From Mesostigma viride (taxonomy: Eukaryota; Streptophyta; Mesostigmatophyceae; Mesostigmatales; Mesostigmataceae): a DNA stretch of 64,000 nt. Numbering within the stretch: the first letter of the stretch is position 1; every line of letters begins with the position of its first letter. Of the stretch, positions 20,920-33,937 are shown piece after piece. The notes under the pieces were generated by a model. The model searched no databases. It was given only the letters and a program-made list of their open reading frames with translations, and was not told the origin of the DNA. The DNA is taken from the NCBI GenBank assembly GCA_009746045.1, contig RPFO01000436.1, positions 1,727,351 to 1,791,350 of the forward strand, given 5' to 3'. Made by a program: the position numbers and the translations under genes.

Positions 20920-22860
20920 CTGATTGATTAATTAAACATAACTCCGTTGGGAGTATATGAAGCACATAGCCCTGAGAAGGGGCATATGGCTTTTAATACA
21001 CTCTGGGCTACTTCCTGCAGGTGGGGGAATGTACTGAACTGCCATCTACTCTAGGTGCACCAAGGGCACCTCAGTGCACCATGCACCATGATCTATCAGA
21101 GCCCAGCCCAACAAGGGGGGCCCGTCATGGGGTGGAAGATCAGCATGGCTATACAAAAGCTAGGGCATGGCTTCTCAGCAGAGAGTAGCTCTCTGCGTAG
21201 GCACAGCATAACTACTGAAATAATAAAGCTAGGCATCATCTGGTGTGTGGCGCGTCATGGGCACACATGTACATGACTAATTAATGTTCATGAGTCATGC
21301 AGCTGGTTTAGTGCCTGTAGTAGGCGTGCATGTACAAGGCCACTGTCTAACTACTCTACTACACTACGACTGCTGTATTCCCCTAGGCTGGGGCGTCTGG
21401 AGTCACTGGGGCCGCGGGTGTCTCGGGGGTTGCGTGCCAGGGCTTGTGGCCGACGTAGATGGCCGCCCACTTCCAGTACACTGGCTGTCCCGCCTTGGTC
21501 TGCCGGAGCTGGAGGTAGGTCGGCCAGTAGCTCCCGTCGCCGTTGTTGTTGCGCCAGGGTCAAGTCGTCGTCCATGGGGTGAAGGGAGCCTTCTCGAGCC
21601 GCTTGCGGCGTCTGACAAAAGAAATCTTGTCCGATGGGCTCTTAAAGATGAGAAGAAGCGGGGGCGCCCCTGCCTTACCCCGCGCGCGGGGACGGGCGGT
21701 GGGCGACCAGCTTAATTAATCTCACCAGTAAGGCCCATGCGACCAAGGATTTTGCTCTCAAACGCACGTGCAAGCTTCTCGGAATTCTCACCTTCCACCA
21801 GGTCGAAGTTCTTGACGATGACGTTGAGGCTGCGCTTGGCGAGCTCGGCCTCCTCGCGGAGGTCGAGCTTCTGCTGCTGGAGCTGTGCTGCGACGGCCGG
21901 GAGGTGGTGGAGGTGGTGTGCTGCTTAAGCATGTCCGCCCAGGTTGGGATGAGAGGAGCATCGCCATGCAGCCAGGCCAGCTGGGGCTGGCTTAATTGGC
22001 GGCAATGTCCTTCACTGCCTGGGCGGTGAGGCCTGCGGTGTTTTGCAGGACCTCGATGGCGATGGCATTGTCCTCATTGAGGCGCTGGTCGATGTCGCGG
22101 AGCTGGGCGGTGATGGAGTCGGTGAAATGAAGCGGCCGGAGGGGGGGGGGGCCGGGGGCGGAGGCGAGGAGGGTGGCGGTGGCGGTGGGGATGGTGGGGG
22201 CTCAGCAGCCAGCATGCTGCCCACAGCTGCCACATCTGCAGCTAGGGGCGTCACGTGCTGTGAGAGGGCTTAACGTGGAGGTGGAGGAGGAAGGTGGATT
22301 CGGTCAAGGGGGTGGGTTTCCAGCCTGTCCGCGGAACAGCACTGGAGGATGGAAAAGAGGGCGGCGAGCTGAAGGCGTGGTGGCGACCAACCAGACAGGG
22401 ATCAGGTGTGCGCGGTACTGAAACTGGCCGTCAGATTGGCTGCGGAAGCAGTTATTGCGTTGGAGGCGCTGGCACAGGTCAAGAACTTAGGGAGGCGTAC
22501 GACCCATAAAACAAGAGCTCCAGTATCCGGATGTGTGCATGGCCAGTCGAAAAAGCCGGGTCTCAGTGTGGACGTCGGAGGTGGAAAATAACCCGTCAAC
22601 GTCAAAGTCATTCTCAGACCAGCTAGGTTCGGTTGGGCGGCTGCGTTTGGGCTCAGCAGGCGATGCTGAAGGCGACGCATTAAGCCCGGGAGGGTTCGGG
22701 GCGACCACCAGTGCGCGACTAGTGTCACCGCTGCCTGCCGGACCTGAGGGCGAAGCTGCAGCCGGAGCTGCAGACGTATTTTCATGGCCTAGCGCAGCCG
22801 CCAGGCTGCGTTGCGTTGAGGAGCGTTTGCTCGTCATATATTGCATAATACTCTTCGGAA
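20920..22860 (-). mobile_element. ORF1-only non-LTR element, copy 2
   Basis: A near-full minus-strand copy. The ORF1-like frame starts at the ATG at 22837 and ends at 21351. A 430-base 3' UTR follows, then the stem-loop at 20937-20959 and a TTAATTAATC tail at 20920-20936. Copy 1 lies immediately to the left on the opposite strand, so the two ORF1 copies form a large imperfect inverted pair. Confidence 0.75.
21351..22837 (-). pseudogene. ORF1-like protein, copy 2 (frame-broken)
   Basis: Starts MTSKRSSTQRSLAAALGHEN, shared with the copy at 57724. A PKRSRPTEPSWSENDFD segment follows. After several frame changes come the coiled coil (TPLAADVAAVGSMLAAE) and the C-terminal block (SDAASGSRR... in one frame; DDDLTLAQQQRRREL in another). 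Domain logic is as for copy 1. Multiple frameshifts make it non-functional as sequenced. Confidence 0.72.
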
Positions 22861-22974
22861 AATTATATCAGTGTGTGCGTCTTAGAAAGACAAAGCGATT
22901 GTGATAGTCACAGCCGAATTTGGTGCCCAAACGTGAAAGTTATGATCTCCGCCGTCAGTCATGGCCGCTACCTC

Positions 22975-23395
22975 GTGGCTCGTGGCTCGTGTACCAGCTG
23001 ATGCCTTATTATAGCATTATTTAACCATGTACACTGTGTGTGCCTATGATGTGCCACACACCAGATGATGCCTAGCTTTATTTAGCTATGTTGTGCCCAC
23101 GCAGAGAGCTGCTCTCTGCTGAGATGCCACGCTCTAGCTAGCCACTGTCTAGCCACTGTGCTGATCTTCCCCCCTCTGTCGGCGCCCGGCTTCGGTGCCT
23201 GAATACAGTGGTGGGCAGGTGCCCTTATTAGTGCACCCAGAGGCAGAGTAGGTGGCAGTTTACATTCCACCATGCACCTGCAGGAAGTAGCCAAAAGTGC
23301 CACTAGAGAGGCCATACGGCCCCTTCTCAGGGCTATGTGCTACATATACTCCCAACGGAGTTATGTTACTAATTAATTAATTAATTAATTAATGG
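22975..23395 (+). mobile_element. beta-type non-LTR 3' UTR, plus strand
   Basis: A 5'-truncated copy: CACGCAGAGAGCTGCTCTCTG, CACCTGCAGGAAGTAG, then the stem-loop at 23343-23365 (CATA/TATG, ACTCC/GGAGT, CAAC) and a TTAA-repeat tail at 23369-23395. Confidence 0.78.
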
Positions 23396-23543
23396 TCCAG
23401 AGCCCACAGATAGGCTTGAAACACACACATTTAGAGGCGCCGGTTTGGGAGAATATAAATGCCTCTCCCGGAGCCTGAGGGGGGTTAGGGGCATTCCCAC
23501 CAAGGTTAACCCACAACCCCCTGTATACCTGGTTGTCTCCTTG

Positions 23544-23848
23544 ATAATTATTTAATTAACTAATTGAACTCGTGCTCCCATTGGGGAGTCACGGAGCACC
23601 GAAGTGCTTTTAATCCCTGGATATGTGCACAACAGGAAGAAAGGGCAGAGACCCCCTTTCTCCTTCATGCCAGAGGCATGCCACAGCGGCAATCGGACAC
23701 GCCATAGATGATCCGGCAAGTGCTGTGGGTGCAATAAGACCCATGTGAGAATATCATGCATCAACAAGTAGCGTGGGCAAGTAAGCTGATCATAGCCAGG
23801 ACGTAGCATGGCTGTACAAGGGCTAAGCTGAGGCTATGGCTGGTTGTG
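23544..23848 (-). mobile_element. alpha-type LINE 3' UTR
   Basis: The stem-loop is at 23572-23592 (sense GTG/CAC and CTCCC/GGGAG stems, CAAT loop), with an AT tail at 23544-23568. The body (CTTCATGCC...GGCATG, CAATAAGACCCATGTGAG) closely matches 62105-62400. It abuts a LINE RT fragment at 23849. Confidence 0.78.
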
Positions 23849-26800
23849 TACCGTCAGGAGAGCACACAGCCCTGCCACACCCCGGTGTGCAGGGGGAACG
23901 CCGGAGTGACGCCGTCGGCGGTACGGACCTGGGCTTGGGACCCTTCATAGAACTGTCGGATGATCTCAACGATGTACGATGGGACACGGAACAGGTGAAG
24001 GACCACCCACAGGGCGTCCCATATAACCGTATCGAATGCCTTGGTGTAATCCACGAAGATCAATAGCAATGGCAAGAGGCCGGGGGCCAGGCGGCCCACT
24101 TAACCCATAGTCCGGGAATGGGTTTTTGGCATTTTTAGACCCCTGAAAATGGAAAAAATCATAACTCATAGGCCACAACTCCAAATACCCCCAACCAAGG
24201 TGCTAGGAGTATCTACACTTCAAGGGCTTTCAGAAAATGCAATAATATCCCGAGTCCATTCAGTGCTTTGCAAGATATTTACTGCCAAAGTTGGACAAAA
24301 GACGATCATTTTCAGGCAAGGGAAATCCCCTTAGTAGTTTACCCCTGCAGGGAGGGTTCTAAAAAATTATTCTGGGGTTGTACAATGTCAATAGATAGTG
24401 CCACCATGCTTTCCTTGGGTCAGACCGCACGGATAGCCCATCTGACCTATATAATGCGCTCACTTACGTGTGTGGGTTACGCGCGCGTAAGCAGCCATCC
24501 ATGAAATGCCACACACTTATGCATTGTATACAGCCACATAGGACTGTAAAAAGTGCTGGGAAACAAAGAAGTGCTAAACCAGCACTAACGGAATGGCATC
24601 CTCCAAAGAAACACCACGAACTGAGCAGATTTGGGGCTAATAGCACTCATACAGCAGGCATGGAAACCTGCTGCAAGAGGCACTGATACACTCGTGTAAA
24701 ATGGATGTATAAACGACAGATTCCCGTGCAAACGACATGCAAACACGTTGCCGTACCTGGCTTGATCACGACCTTTCCGGGTTCTGCTGGCCGGGACCCT
24801 CATATCTCACACTGGCTAATGCTTTCCAGGCATAGGCCGCCATAGCCGTATAATGCATGCATCCGACATGATTACCAGGTTGATGTTCTGTGCAAAGATG
24901 ACCTATAAACGCATCCGAATTCACAGGGACGCTGCTGCGGATGTCCCGTACCAAAACTGGGTGCTCGGGCTGGCGCAGACTGCCGGGCCATAAGAAGAAA
25001 ATCGAAATATGGCATGCCATTACTCATCTGGTACTGACGACCAAGAAAGCAGTAATGTCCTACCTGTATTTTACCAATGCTATACATCTGGCCACCCCTG
25101 ACCTACGAAAATCACGCATCATCATTCTGAGCAACATTCTGAACCATTACAAGCCGCGAGACGCAAAATTTCCTTGATAACGGCACGCTAGCAGCCATAT
25201 CTCGTTACGCGCGCGCGCGAGTGAAAATTTCCCGCCAAAGTCACGTGATACTGTCTCAATACACGTTGTATTTACCAGGCTATGGCGAATATTACCCCCA
25301 AACCTATGCATCACCTTCGTCCTTAAGTGTTCCCAGACCCACCGGACCACTGACATGATTCCGTCACAGGTGGCGCGGCGCTCCGGGAATTGAGCGCCGC
25401 GCCACCGGGAGTCAAACAGTGCGATATATCGCACTGTTTCCGGACTGATTCCTCGATCAGGCGGCGCGCGGTAATAGTGACCATAACACAATTGCGACCA
25501 ACACGGAAGCCCATCTGGGACTCACCTAGGTGGGGATTGAGGCTGGCGCGCATGCGGTTCAGCAGGAGACGCATGAAGACTTTCAGCACGCAGCTTTGGA
25601 GGCATACGCCGCGGTAGTTGCCGATATCCGCGGCGGACCGGCCCTTGCCCTTGTATAGAGCATGACCCGGACAGCGGTCTTCCAATACGTCGGCGGGGGG
25701 AGGCCATCTCGTAGAATTAATCCGGTTGCAAACACCCCGGAGGAAAGGCTCAAGCTCAGGCATCTGAACCACCTCCGGTGAAATATTGTCCACTCCCATG
25801 GCAGCATCATTGCGGAGGGTGGAGATGGCAGCAGCCCATTCCTGGGGAGTCCACTCGTCGTGGGGGCCGTCCACCAGGCCGGGAGCCGGAGAGCGGTGGG
25901 ACCAGGTAGTCCGGCCGTCTCGCTGGTGGGCGCCTGCGGGGGCTCAATGGGGCCGCCTCGGCTGGCCGCAGGGCGTGCAGCTGCAGCGGGGTCAAGCGGG
26001 GGGGGCGGGCCAGGGGCCCCGATAGTTTGGCCTGGGAGCTGAACCAAATCTCAAGGCGTTCACTGGGGGTGCCTGGGATGTCAGCCCGTTGCGTTTCCCG
26101 CGTCCGGTGAGACGGTCGAGAGAGCGCCAGGCCGCCTTGTGCTGGTTGGCGGCCGTGTGGCGATTGATTTCGGCGGCAAGTGTCTCCACCTCCTCCGCAT
26201 GTGCGGCAGTATATGCTTGAGTAAGCCGTTCCTGGTACGGGTACAGGTCCTCCCCGCGGCGGCGGGCCTGCGCTAGCGCCAGCCGGGCGGCAACCACCCG
26301 GGCGTCGCGCAGGTAGAGCGGGGCTGGTCGGGCGCGGGGTTGCTCGGGGAGAAGCTTAGAGCCAAGCTCCACCGATCGCATGAACAGTTCGTAGGGTGGC
26401 GTGAGATCTACACCGCGATCTGCGTCCAGGTACATCAAAGGTTGCGCGTCCACGAAGGCAGACCTGATTGCATCGCGGCGTATCTCATCCGCTGACCACT
26501 TCTCCGTGCGCCCATGGACGGGGCGTAAGCAGGTCCAGTTGAGGGCGGGGCCGGGGGCGGCGGCGCGCAGGGGCCTGAAGACGTAGGCGCAAGGTTGCGG
26601 TGACCATGCGGTGATCCGATGCGACACTGGGGGTGGCGGGTCAGCGTACGGGCATCGATGACGGAAGAGCGCCAGCACTTGCGCACAAGTATGTAGTCCA
26701 AGCATACACATCGCCGCCGAGGGAGCATCGAGCCAGCCGCCCTGCGCATGGGGCCCACAAAGGTCACTAGTGCATCATGCCGGCGGTTTAGCAAACAGCG

Positions 26801-27516
26801 TATTGGCAGCAGTCAAGTCCCCCTCAGTGAGCAGTTGCTCAAGTAGGGGGGTGTTGGCATTGCTATCGGTTAGGCGCGGCGCATACATGCAGCCCCCGCG
26901 GCCCACGGGCAGGGTCGCGTTGGCATCCACCAAGATGCATGGCAACGATGTATTGACGTGGGATCTGTTTCTCTATGTCGAGCAGCTGGTTGAAGAACGC
27001 TGCGGTCCTCGGCCGGGTGCCCAGCATGTGGGGCATATCCGACAATTACCGAGAGCATAATGGGGGTCCGTCCTTCAAGGGAGCGGAAAGTGCACTGAAG
27101 GATCCGATTAGAGCAAAGTTTGTGGTCCACGAGCTCGGCGGCAGCGGTGGGGGAGCACAGCAGGCCCACTCCTCCCTGACCCGGTGCATGCGCCGGGCCG
27201 CACAGCAGTTGCCATTGTAGTGCGAGGGTGACACGGTGAACGGGGCCCTCAAAGGAGCGTCGGTGCTCTTGGACCCCAAGCACATCAATGCCATATAGGC
27301 GGCAGTAGTGGACAAGCTCGTTGGCCCGCGGGGGGGCATCTCCCCCGGGCAGGGTGCGAACATTGTAGGTAGCGATGCGCAGCGAGTGGTGCCGGCGTTG
27401 GCCCAGCAGGGGCCGCCGGGGACCCGCGGTGTCGGCAGGGGGTTGGGGGGAGGCTGGCGGGGACGTGTGCATGTGCGGCGTGAGATAACATAGTACTTAA
27501 GATAGCTTGTTGTCAC
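23849..27516 (-). pseudogene. LINE endonuclease-reverse transcriptase, interrupted and truncated
   Basis: Minus-strand order. An AP-type endonuclease domain starts at about 27380 (RIATYNVRTLPGG, YGIDVLGVQEHR, SVIVGYAPHAG, later LDYILVRKCWRSSVIDAR), the nuclease that would nick target DNA. A linker at 26711-25992 follows (EKWSADEIRRDAIRSAF, AYTAAHAEEVETLAAEI). The RT N-part at 25874-25440 reads EWTPQEWAAAISTLRNDAAMG, LYKGKGRSAADIGNYRGV, NPHLGESQMGFRVGRN. A foreign block lies at 24100-25439. The RT resumes at 24099-23849 (LIFVDYTKAFDTVIWDALW, HTGVWQGCVLS). The YADD box and C terminus are missing. Several frame changes are present. Confidence 0.85.
24100..25439. mobile_element. unclassified 1.34-kb insertion inside a LINE RT
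   Basis: The LINE reading frame is continuous in content on both sides, so this block is an insertion. No transposase frame or terminal inverted repeat was seen. One end carries two adjacent hairpins: a 13-bp stem TGGCGCGGCGCTC/GAGCGCCGCGCCA (25371-25404) and a perfect 26-bp palindrome centred on GCGATATATCGC (25414-25439). The other end begins near TTAACCCATAGTCC. Hairpins next to one end are reminiscent of Helitron 3' ends, but no CTRR terminus could be confirmed. Confidence 0.5.
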
Positions 27517-28447
27517 TGGAAGCGCGGGCGGTGGGGCTTATGATCAGCAAGAAAACGGAGGTCATGGCCATCGGCTCCCCCGCTGCCAGGGACCACCCCA
27601 CCCACCCTCAGTCCTGCTGGCCGGCAGCGGCCCCGTCCCCCCGGCCGCGACTCGCTTCAAGCTCCTTCCAAGGCACCTGGCTCCCCTCCACGGCCAGCCG
27701 ACAACATCAACACCCGCATATTGGCCAGGGCGCCTGGGCGGCCCTCCGCCGCCTCGACAGGTCAGTTCTGGACATGTCGCTACCTCACTGTGAGCGGCGC
27801 AATTCCCTGTTAATATTCCGTGTTCAAGGCCCTTGTCCTTGACAGCATCCGCCTTTAGAGGCTGCGAGGCGTGGACCCTGGACCACCGGCCCTGAGCAAG
27901 CAGCTTCAATGACGGCACAGTCACTCACTGAATGCTCCGTCACATCCTCGGCGGCCGCTACCAAGAGCGCCGCACCTGGGCCGAGCTCTACATACTGTAC
28001 TGCGAGCTCCCTCTTAAATGTCTCGGACCCATACCATCCGACACCGCCTCATCTTTGCTGGCCATCTTGCCCGCACAGACGATCGAGGGCCAGTGCCGAT
28101 ACCGATGTGGGCCCTGCGGGCGAGCTTAGGACTGGCTGGCCAACGGTGATCCACTGTAGACACCTCCTCCTATGGCAGAGTCCCTTTGTCCCGTCGCAAG
28201 TTACCCACTGAATGGCAAACTTGTGCGCGCACCGGCGCACCGACGCGGCGCGACCCGGACCTATGTGACACAATTGCTTGAGGATGTGAGGGCTTCTCGG
28301 GGATTATCTGTACTCCGCGCCCGCATGATAGACATACATGCAAGGAGGAATGGGCTGCCGTCTGCGATAATTTATTTAGCACCTTCCTGTGCATGGGGCA
28401 TGCTCCTGTTTTCTTCCCACCACGGGCCCCGCGGCCCATTGGTATAA
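27517..28447 (+). pseudogene. LINE RT C-terminal half, plus strand, decayed
   Basis: Begins at LEARAVGLMISKKTEVMAIG, equivalent to the segment just after YADD in the copy at 31054-32295. It continues through degenerate LLGSWLPDT-like and MLRHILGGRYQERR (27932) segments to a LINE-like C terminus near 28400. It has several frameshifts and stops. It starts within about 30 bases of the 5' end of the minus-strand LINE at 27516, so the two are head to head. Confidence 0.68.
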
Positions 28448-29039
<592 letters not shown>

Positions 29040-29040
29040 C

Positions 29041-30321
<1,281 letters not shown>

Positions 30322-30489
30322 TTGAATCCCTATGAACCTTTCTCGTTTGTTACCCTCTGTCTCCCTCCATGCAGGTCTACCTAGAGATCGCCACGCGGCT
30401 CCCGCGGCGTTCGCGTGTTTCCTCTCAGACTACCTAGTCCTTCCACTTTGTTGGATCGCCATGCGTTCAGGAGTAGTTTTCTCACTTAA

Positions 30490-30745
30490 TGCAGAACAAG
30501 AAGAGGTGGCAGACCATTGTCCAGGCCCACACGCCAGCCCCTGTGGGCAAGCCCCCCGCCCCCAGGAGGAAGGGGCGCTTTGCTGAGTAGAGTAGTTAGG
30601 ATTTTCTAGATTAGCTTAGTTAGCTTAGTTCGGTTTCGTGGCTTCGCTCACCTCCATCCATCACGCAAGGGAATACGTGCTACATGATCTCCCCACAGAG
30701 TCATGAATTAATTAATTAATTAATTAATTAATTGATTAATTAATT
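30490..30745 (+). mobile_element. LINE C-terminal fragment with gamma-type 3' end
   Basis: Encodes only the last ~34 residues of the LINE polyprotein (NKKRWQTIVQAHTPAPVGKP..., stop near 30588), equivalent to the end of 31054-32295. A 3' UTR follows with CCATCCATCACGC, the stem-loop at 30683-30705 and an AATT-repeat tail. The tail runs directly into the tail of the next, oppositely oriented element. Confidence 0.78.
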
Positions 30746-30940
30746 AATTAATTAATTAATTATCAACATCACTCCGTTGGGAGTAGATGTAGCACATAGC
30801 CCTGAGAAGGGGCATATGGCTTTTAATACATTCTAGGCTACTTCATGCAAGGGTGGGAATGTAAGCTACCCCTGCTCTAGGTGCACCAGGGCACCTGCAC
30901 CCTCATGGTCTATCACGCTATGCCCGGGTAAGGGGGGAGC
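30746..30940 (-). mobile_element. beta-type non-LTR 3' UTR, minus strand
   Basis: The stem-loop is at 30767-30789. On the sense strand its outer stem is CATC/GATG, a compensated variant, with inner stem ACTCC/GGAGT and loop CAAC. The body (GCTACTTCATGCAAGGGTGG, GTGCACCAGGGCACCTGC) matches 55985-56070. Confidence 0.76.
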
Positions 30941-30954
30941 ATGCCTGTGCCCCC

Positions 30955-31033
30955 CCCTCCATCCATCCACGGGAATATGTGCTACATGATCTCCCAACGG
31001 AGTCATGTTATAATTTAATTTAATTTAATTTAA
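30955..31033 (+). mobile_element. gamma-type LINE 3' end stub with (TTTAA)n tail
   Basis: The stem-loop is at 30984-31006 (CATG outer stem, CTCC/GGAG inner stem, CAAC loop). ATAATTTAATTTAATTTAAT then runs to 31033. The next LINE begins directly after it. Confidence 0.72.
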
Positions 31034-32428
31034 TACGCCTTCCCCCTGACAGTTTGCCGCTGGTCTTCATTTTTGTTGACTATATCAAAGCCTTTGACAC
31101 GGTACTCTGGGAGGCTCTTTGGGCCATCCTAGCTCTGGATCGGGTGCCACCTGCGTTTATTGCTGCCATTCGCCGACTGTATGAGGGCTCACAGGCAGTA
31201 GTGCGGACTGCGGAAGGCACCACCCCACCATTCCCCCTTCACCATGGGGTGTGGCAAGGTTGTGTCCTGTCCCCATACCTGTTCATTATTGTCGTGGATC
31301 ACGTCATGCGCCGGGCACGTGCGCGCTTTACTGCTCTTAAGGGGTTTGAGCCAGGCTTGGACATCCTTAACGTGAAAGAGCACGGCGGGGTTAGACCTGG
31401 TTACCGCCTTGCCGACCTGATTTATGCGGATGATACCACCCTCATCGAGAGCCCCGAGCACATTCAGACCTGGCTGGACTGCCTGGGCCTGGAGGCGCGG
31501 GCGGTGGGGTTGGAGATTAGTGTCAAAACCGAGGCGATGGTGATTGGGGCCTCCAGTAAACCACCGCTGCCGCGCCTGCTCGACGGGACGGAGGTCCCGT
31601 TCCGCGACCGCTTCAAGCTGTTGGGGAGCTGGCTTCCTGACACCGCCGACGATGTGGACACCCGCATTGGCCTTGCCTGGGCCAAGCTCCGTTCGCTCAC
31701 ACCCTACTGGCGCTCGAAGGGCCTGGGCGGGCACCGCAAGCGCATGCTCTTCAAGGTCCTCGTCCTCACGGTGCTCACGTATGGCGCCGAGGCGTGGACC
31801 CTCCCACCCAAACTGGCAGCTAGGCTAGACGACACGGTTTACAGGATGCTCCGACAGGTCCTTAACGTAGGTTTTTCCGAGCGTCCGTCATCAGAATCTT
31901 TGTATCATGGCATGCCTCGTGTTTCGGACGAGATTAGGCAGCGTAGGATAGCATTTGTAGGACACCTTGCCCGCACCAGCCAGGTCGACACCACCCTCGG
32001 TCTGGCCGGCCCCCAGCGGCTTGGCCAGCCAGGGCGGCACATTCTGACCTGGCCTGGCCCCGCGGACATTCCCAAACGGGTAGGGAAACCTGTCACGAAC
32101 TACGTTCAGATGTTGCTGGACGACCTAGTGGTCCCAGCCCAGTTTGAGCACCGCATCCACTCTCTCTCCCGTCTTTGGACTGTCATGCAGGACAAGACGC
32201 GGTGGAAGAAGATTGTCAAGGCGCACACGCCCGACCCTGTGGGCAAGCCACCTCCCCCCAAGCGGCGGAGGCGTTTTGATGAGTCGTGTAGTTAGGATTT
32301 TCTAGATAGCTTAGAGTTAGTATAGTTCGATCACGCGGCTTCCTCCACCCCATCCATCATGGAATATGTGCTACATGACCTCCCCACGGAGGCATGTTAT
32401 AATTTAATTTAATTTAATTTTTAATGCC
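31034..32428 (+). mobile_element. 5'-truncated LINE, gamma type, best-preserved RT copy
   Basis: RT coding sequence to 32295, then a 3' UTR with CCACCCCATCCATCATGG, the stem-loop at 32374-32396 (CATG/CATG outer, CCTCC/GGAGG inner, CCAC loop) and a (TTTAA)n tail at 32397-32424. It starts inside the RT domain, as expected for 5' truncation during target-primed reverse transcription. Confidence 0.85.
31054..32295 (+). CDS. LINE reverse transcriptase, C-terminal 413 residues (intact frame, 5'-truncated)
   Basis: Copies LINE RNA at the chromosomal nick. It opens in the RT palm with VFIFVDYIKAFDTVLW (first catalytic Asp). HHGVWQGCVLSPYLFIIVVDH follows, then the catalytic LIYADDTTLIES near residues 123-134 (second and third Asp). 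The thumb region (LEARAVGLEISVKTEAMVIG) and the C-terminal region (RRIAFVGHLARTSQVDT, PGRHILTWPGPADIPKR) follow, then a basic end KPPPPKRRRRFDE. The frame is open throughout, unlike the other copies, but the endonuclease and RT fingers are absent. The first ATG is not a true start. The closest relatives here are the copies at 46174-47093 and 58044-61353. Confidence 0.88.
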   Translation: MPLVFIFVDYIKAFDTVLWEALWAILALDRVPPAFIAAIRRLYEGSQAVVRTAEGTTPPFPLHHGVWQGCVLSPYLFIIVVDHVMRRARARFTALKGFEPGLDILNVKEHGGVRPGYRLADLIYADDTTLIESPEHIQTWLDCLGLEARAVGLEISVKTEAMVIGASSKPPLPRLLDGTEVPFRDRFKLLGSWLPDTADDVDTRIGLAWAKLRSLTPYWRSKGLGGHRKRMLFKVLVLTVLTYGAEAWTLPPKLAARLDDTVYRMLRQVLNVGFSERPSSESLYHGMPRVSDEIRQRRIAFVGHLARTSQVDTTLGLAGPQRLGQPGRHILTWPGPADIPKRVGKPVTNYVQMLLDDLVVPAQFEHRIHSLSRLWTVMQDKTRWKKIVKAHTPDPVGKPPPPKRRRRFDESCS

Positions 32429-32429
32429 T

Positions 32430-32880
32430 GTGAGGGAGGAAGATCATCATGGCTATACAAGAGCTAGGACATGGCTTCTCGACAGAGAGCATCTCTCTGC
32501 ATGGCATAGCATGGCTAAATTCTTAATGCAACATCCATGGGGGTCCCATTATAGGCATGGCTTGGCTAAATTCTGAAGGCAACATCCATGGGGGCCATTA
32601 TGGGCGCACATGCGCGTGGGCCACATGCTAGGCTAAGCCTTACTAATCTGCACTACTGGTATATATATTCCTAGTCTGAGGTGGCAGGAGGGGGCTGCCA
32701 GGGCTTGTGGTCAACGTGGATGACCGCCCCCCTCCAGTATACCGGCTTCCCCCTTGCGCTCTGCCGGAGCTGAAGGTAGGTCGGCCATAGCTCGCGTCGC
32801 CGCTGTTGCTGGGCCAGGGTCAAGTCGTCGTCCAGCGTGAAGCGAGTCTCCGAGAGCTTCTTGCGGCATTTAAGGAGAGT
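32430..32880 (-). pseudogene. 3' part of an ORF1-only element, copy 4
   Basis: Minus strand: the end of the ORF1-like C-terminal domain (KCRKKLSETRFTLDDDLTLA, WPTYLQLRQSARGKPVYW, stop at 32671-32673), then part of a beta-type 3' UTR (32430-32670). It is very similar to 56110-56560. The 5' part is cut at 32880 next to a gamma-like TTTAA tail (32885-32912). Confidence 0.75.
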
Positions 32881-33169
32881 CATGAATGTTATAATTTAAT
32901 TTTTAATTTTTCAGCTATAGAAGAACGGAGTGCATGTTCTTAAGCCTGCAAGGCACGTAGATCACACATCACTTTTTTATTATTGATGTTGCCAGTATAG
33001 TGCTATTGTGGACCGCTTCAATATTATCATAAACCTGGATGGGTCGTTGACACCGCAAGTATCGAAGCAGGCTCAATGATATTCTGATCAGGCACGTCGC
33101 AAAGGTGAAAACCATTTGCGTTCAGTGCCGGGCCGCGGAAAACGCGGGAAAACGCGATCTGCAAATGAA

Positions 33170-33227
33170 TCCGACCGGAATCGAACTGGGGACCTCTCGC
33201 ACCAACTTTCGCTGACTATAGGACGGA
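33170..33227 (-). tRNA. tRNA-like pseudogene or tRNA-derived fragment
   Basis: On the minus strand a 58-base segment runs from TCCGTCC to GGTCGGA. These ends pair as an acceptor stem with one mismatch. A T-loop-like AGTTCGATTCC lies before the 3' end. The span is about 15 bases too short for a full tRNA, so the D and anticodon arms cannot both be present. It is unlikely to be functional. Confidence 0.3.
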
Positions 33228-33239
33228 CGTCTCCGGTTA

Positions 33240-33905
33240 CCATGGCATCGCCAACTTACACCTACAGTCATCCGCAAAAGTTCTCCTGTCCGGGGAGTAA
33301 TGCAAGCCTTTCGGATTTGGTACTAGATAAATCACTCAAGATCTGTGTGTAGGAGTACTACACACGTGTCTGCACGCGAGACTTGTTCAGTCTCGCAACG
33401 TGAGACGGGCTGAACACGGCTGAATCCTTCTTTAGAAGGGGGCGTAGCCGGTACTATCGAAATCAATGATATACTTGTGGTACACATCCTTGCGGTTGTC
33501 AAGCCTTTTGTGCTGGTTATCCGTCCTTGGGCCCTTGGCTGCAAGGGTAATGAATCAGATGAGGCCACATAAAAACAACAGGAGCCGCATGAAGAGCCTG
33601 ATGCAAGGAAGGCGTCTAAAGTGCTGCGGTCCCTACCGGGAGCATAGGTCCACATCAAAGTAGCAAGTACCTTGGACTGCTGTGCCATGCGCCAGGCCAT
33701 AACAAGATCACTAACCAGAGTTCTGGAGCCCGATCATGCCCTGTCCTACCAACCCAACTTGCCCCTGGCCTCACTAATGGCCGTGAGTGCACACTGATGT
33801 GATTTTCTCTACCTGGCACGATGGCTCTCCCTAGGCTCCGCGTTGGCGTCCCCCTGACAAGGCATGGGATGCCATCGTCGGCGCCAAAACATGAATCCAA
33901 CAGTT
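33240..33905. other. intergenic, 3' side of IFT74
   Basis: No domain-bearing frame or clear repeat was recognised. Confidence 0.4.
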
Positions 33906-33907
33906 TT

Positions 33908-33912
33908 TTACA
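33908..33912 (-). terminator. TGTAA polyadenylation signal of IFT74
   Basis: TGTAA on the minus strand, 26 bases after the IFT74 stop codon. TGTAA is the usual poly(A) signal in many chlorophyte algae. Confidence 0.55.
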
Positions 33913-33937
33913 AGGGGCTGCCGTGCCAAGCGGCCGC

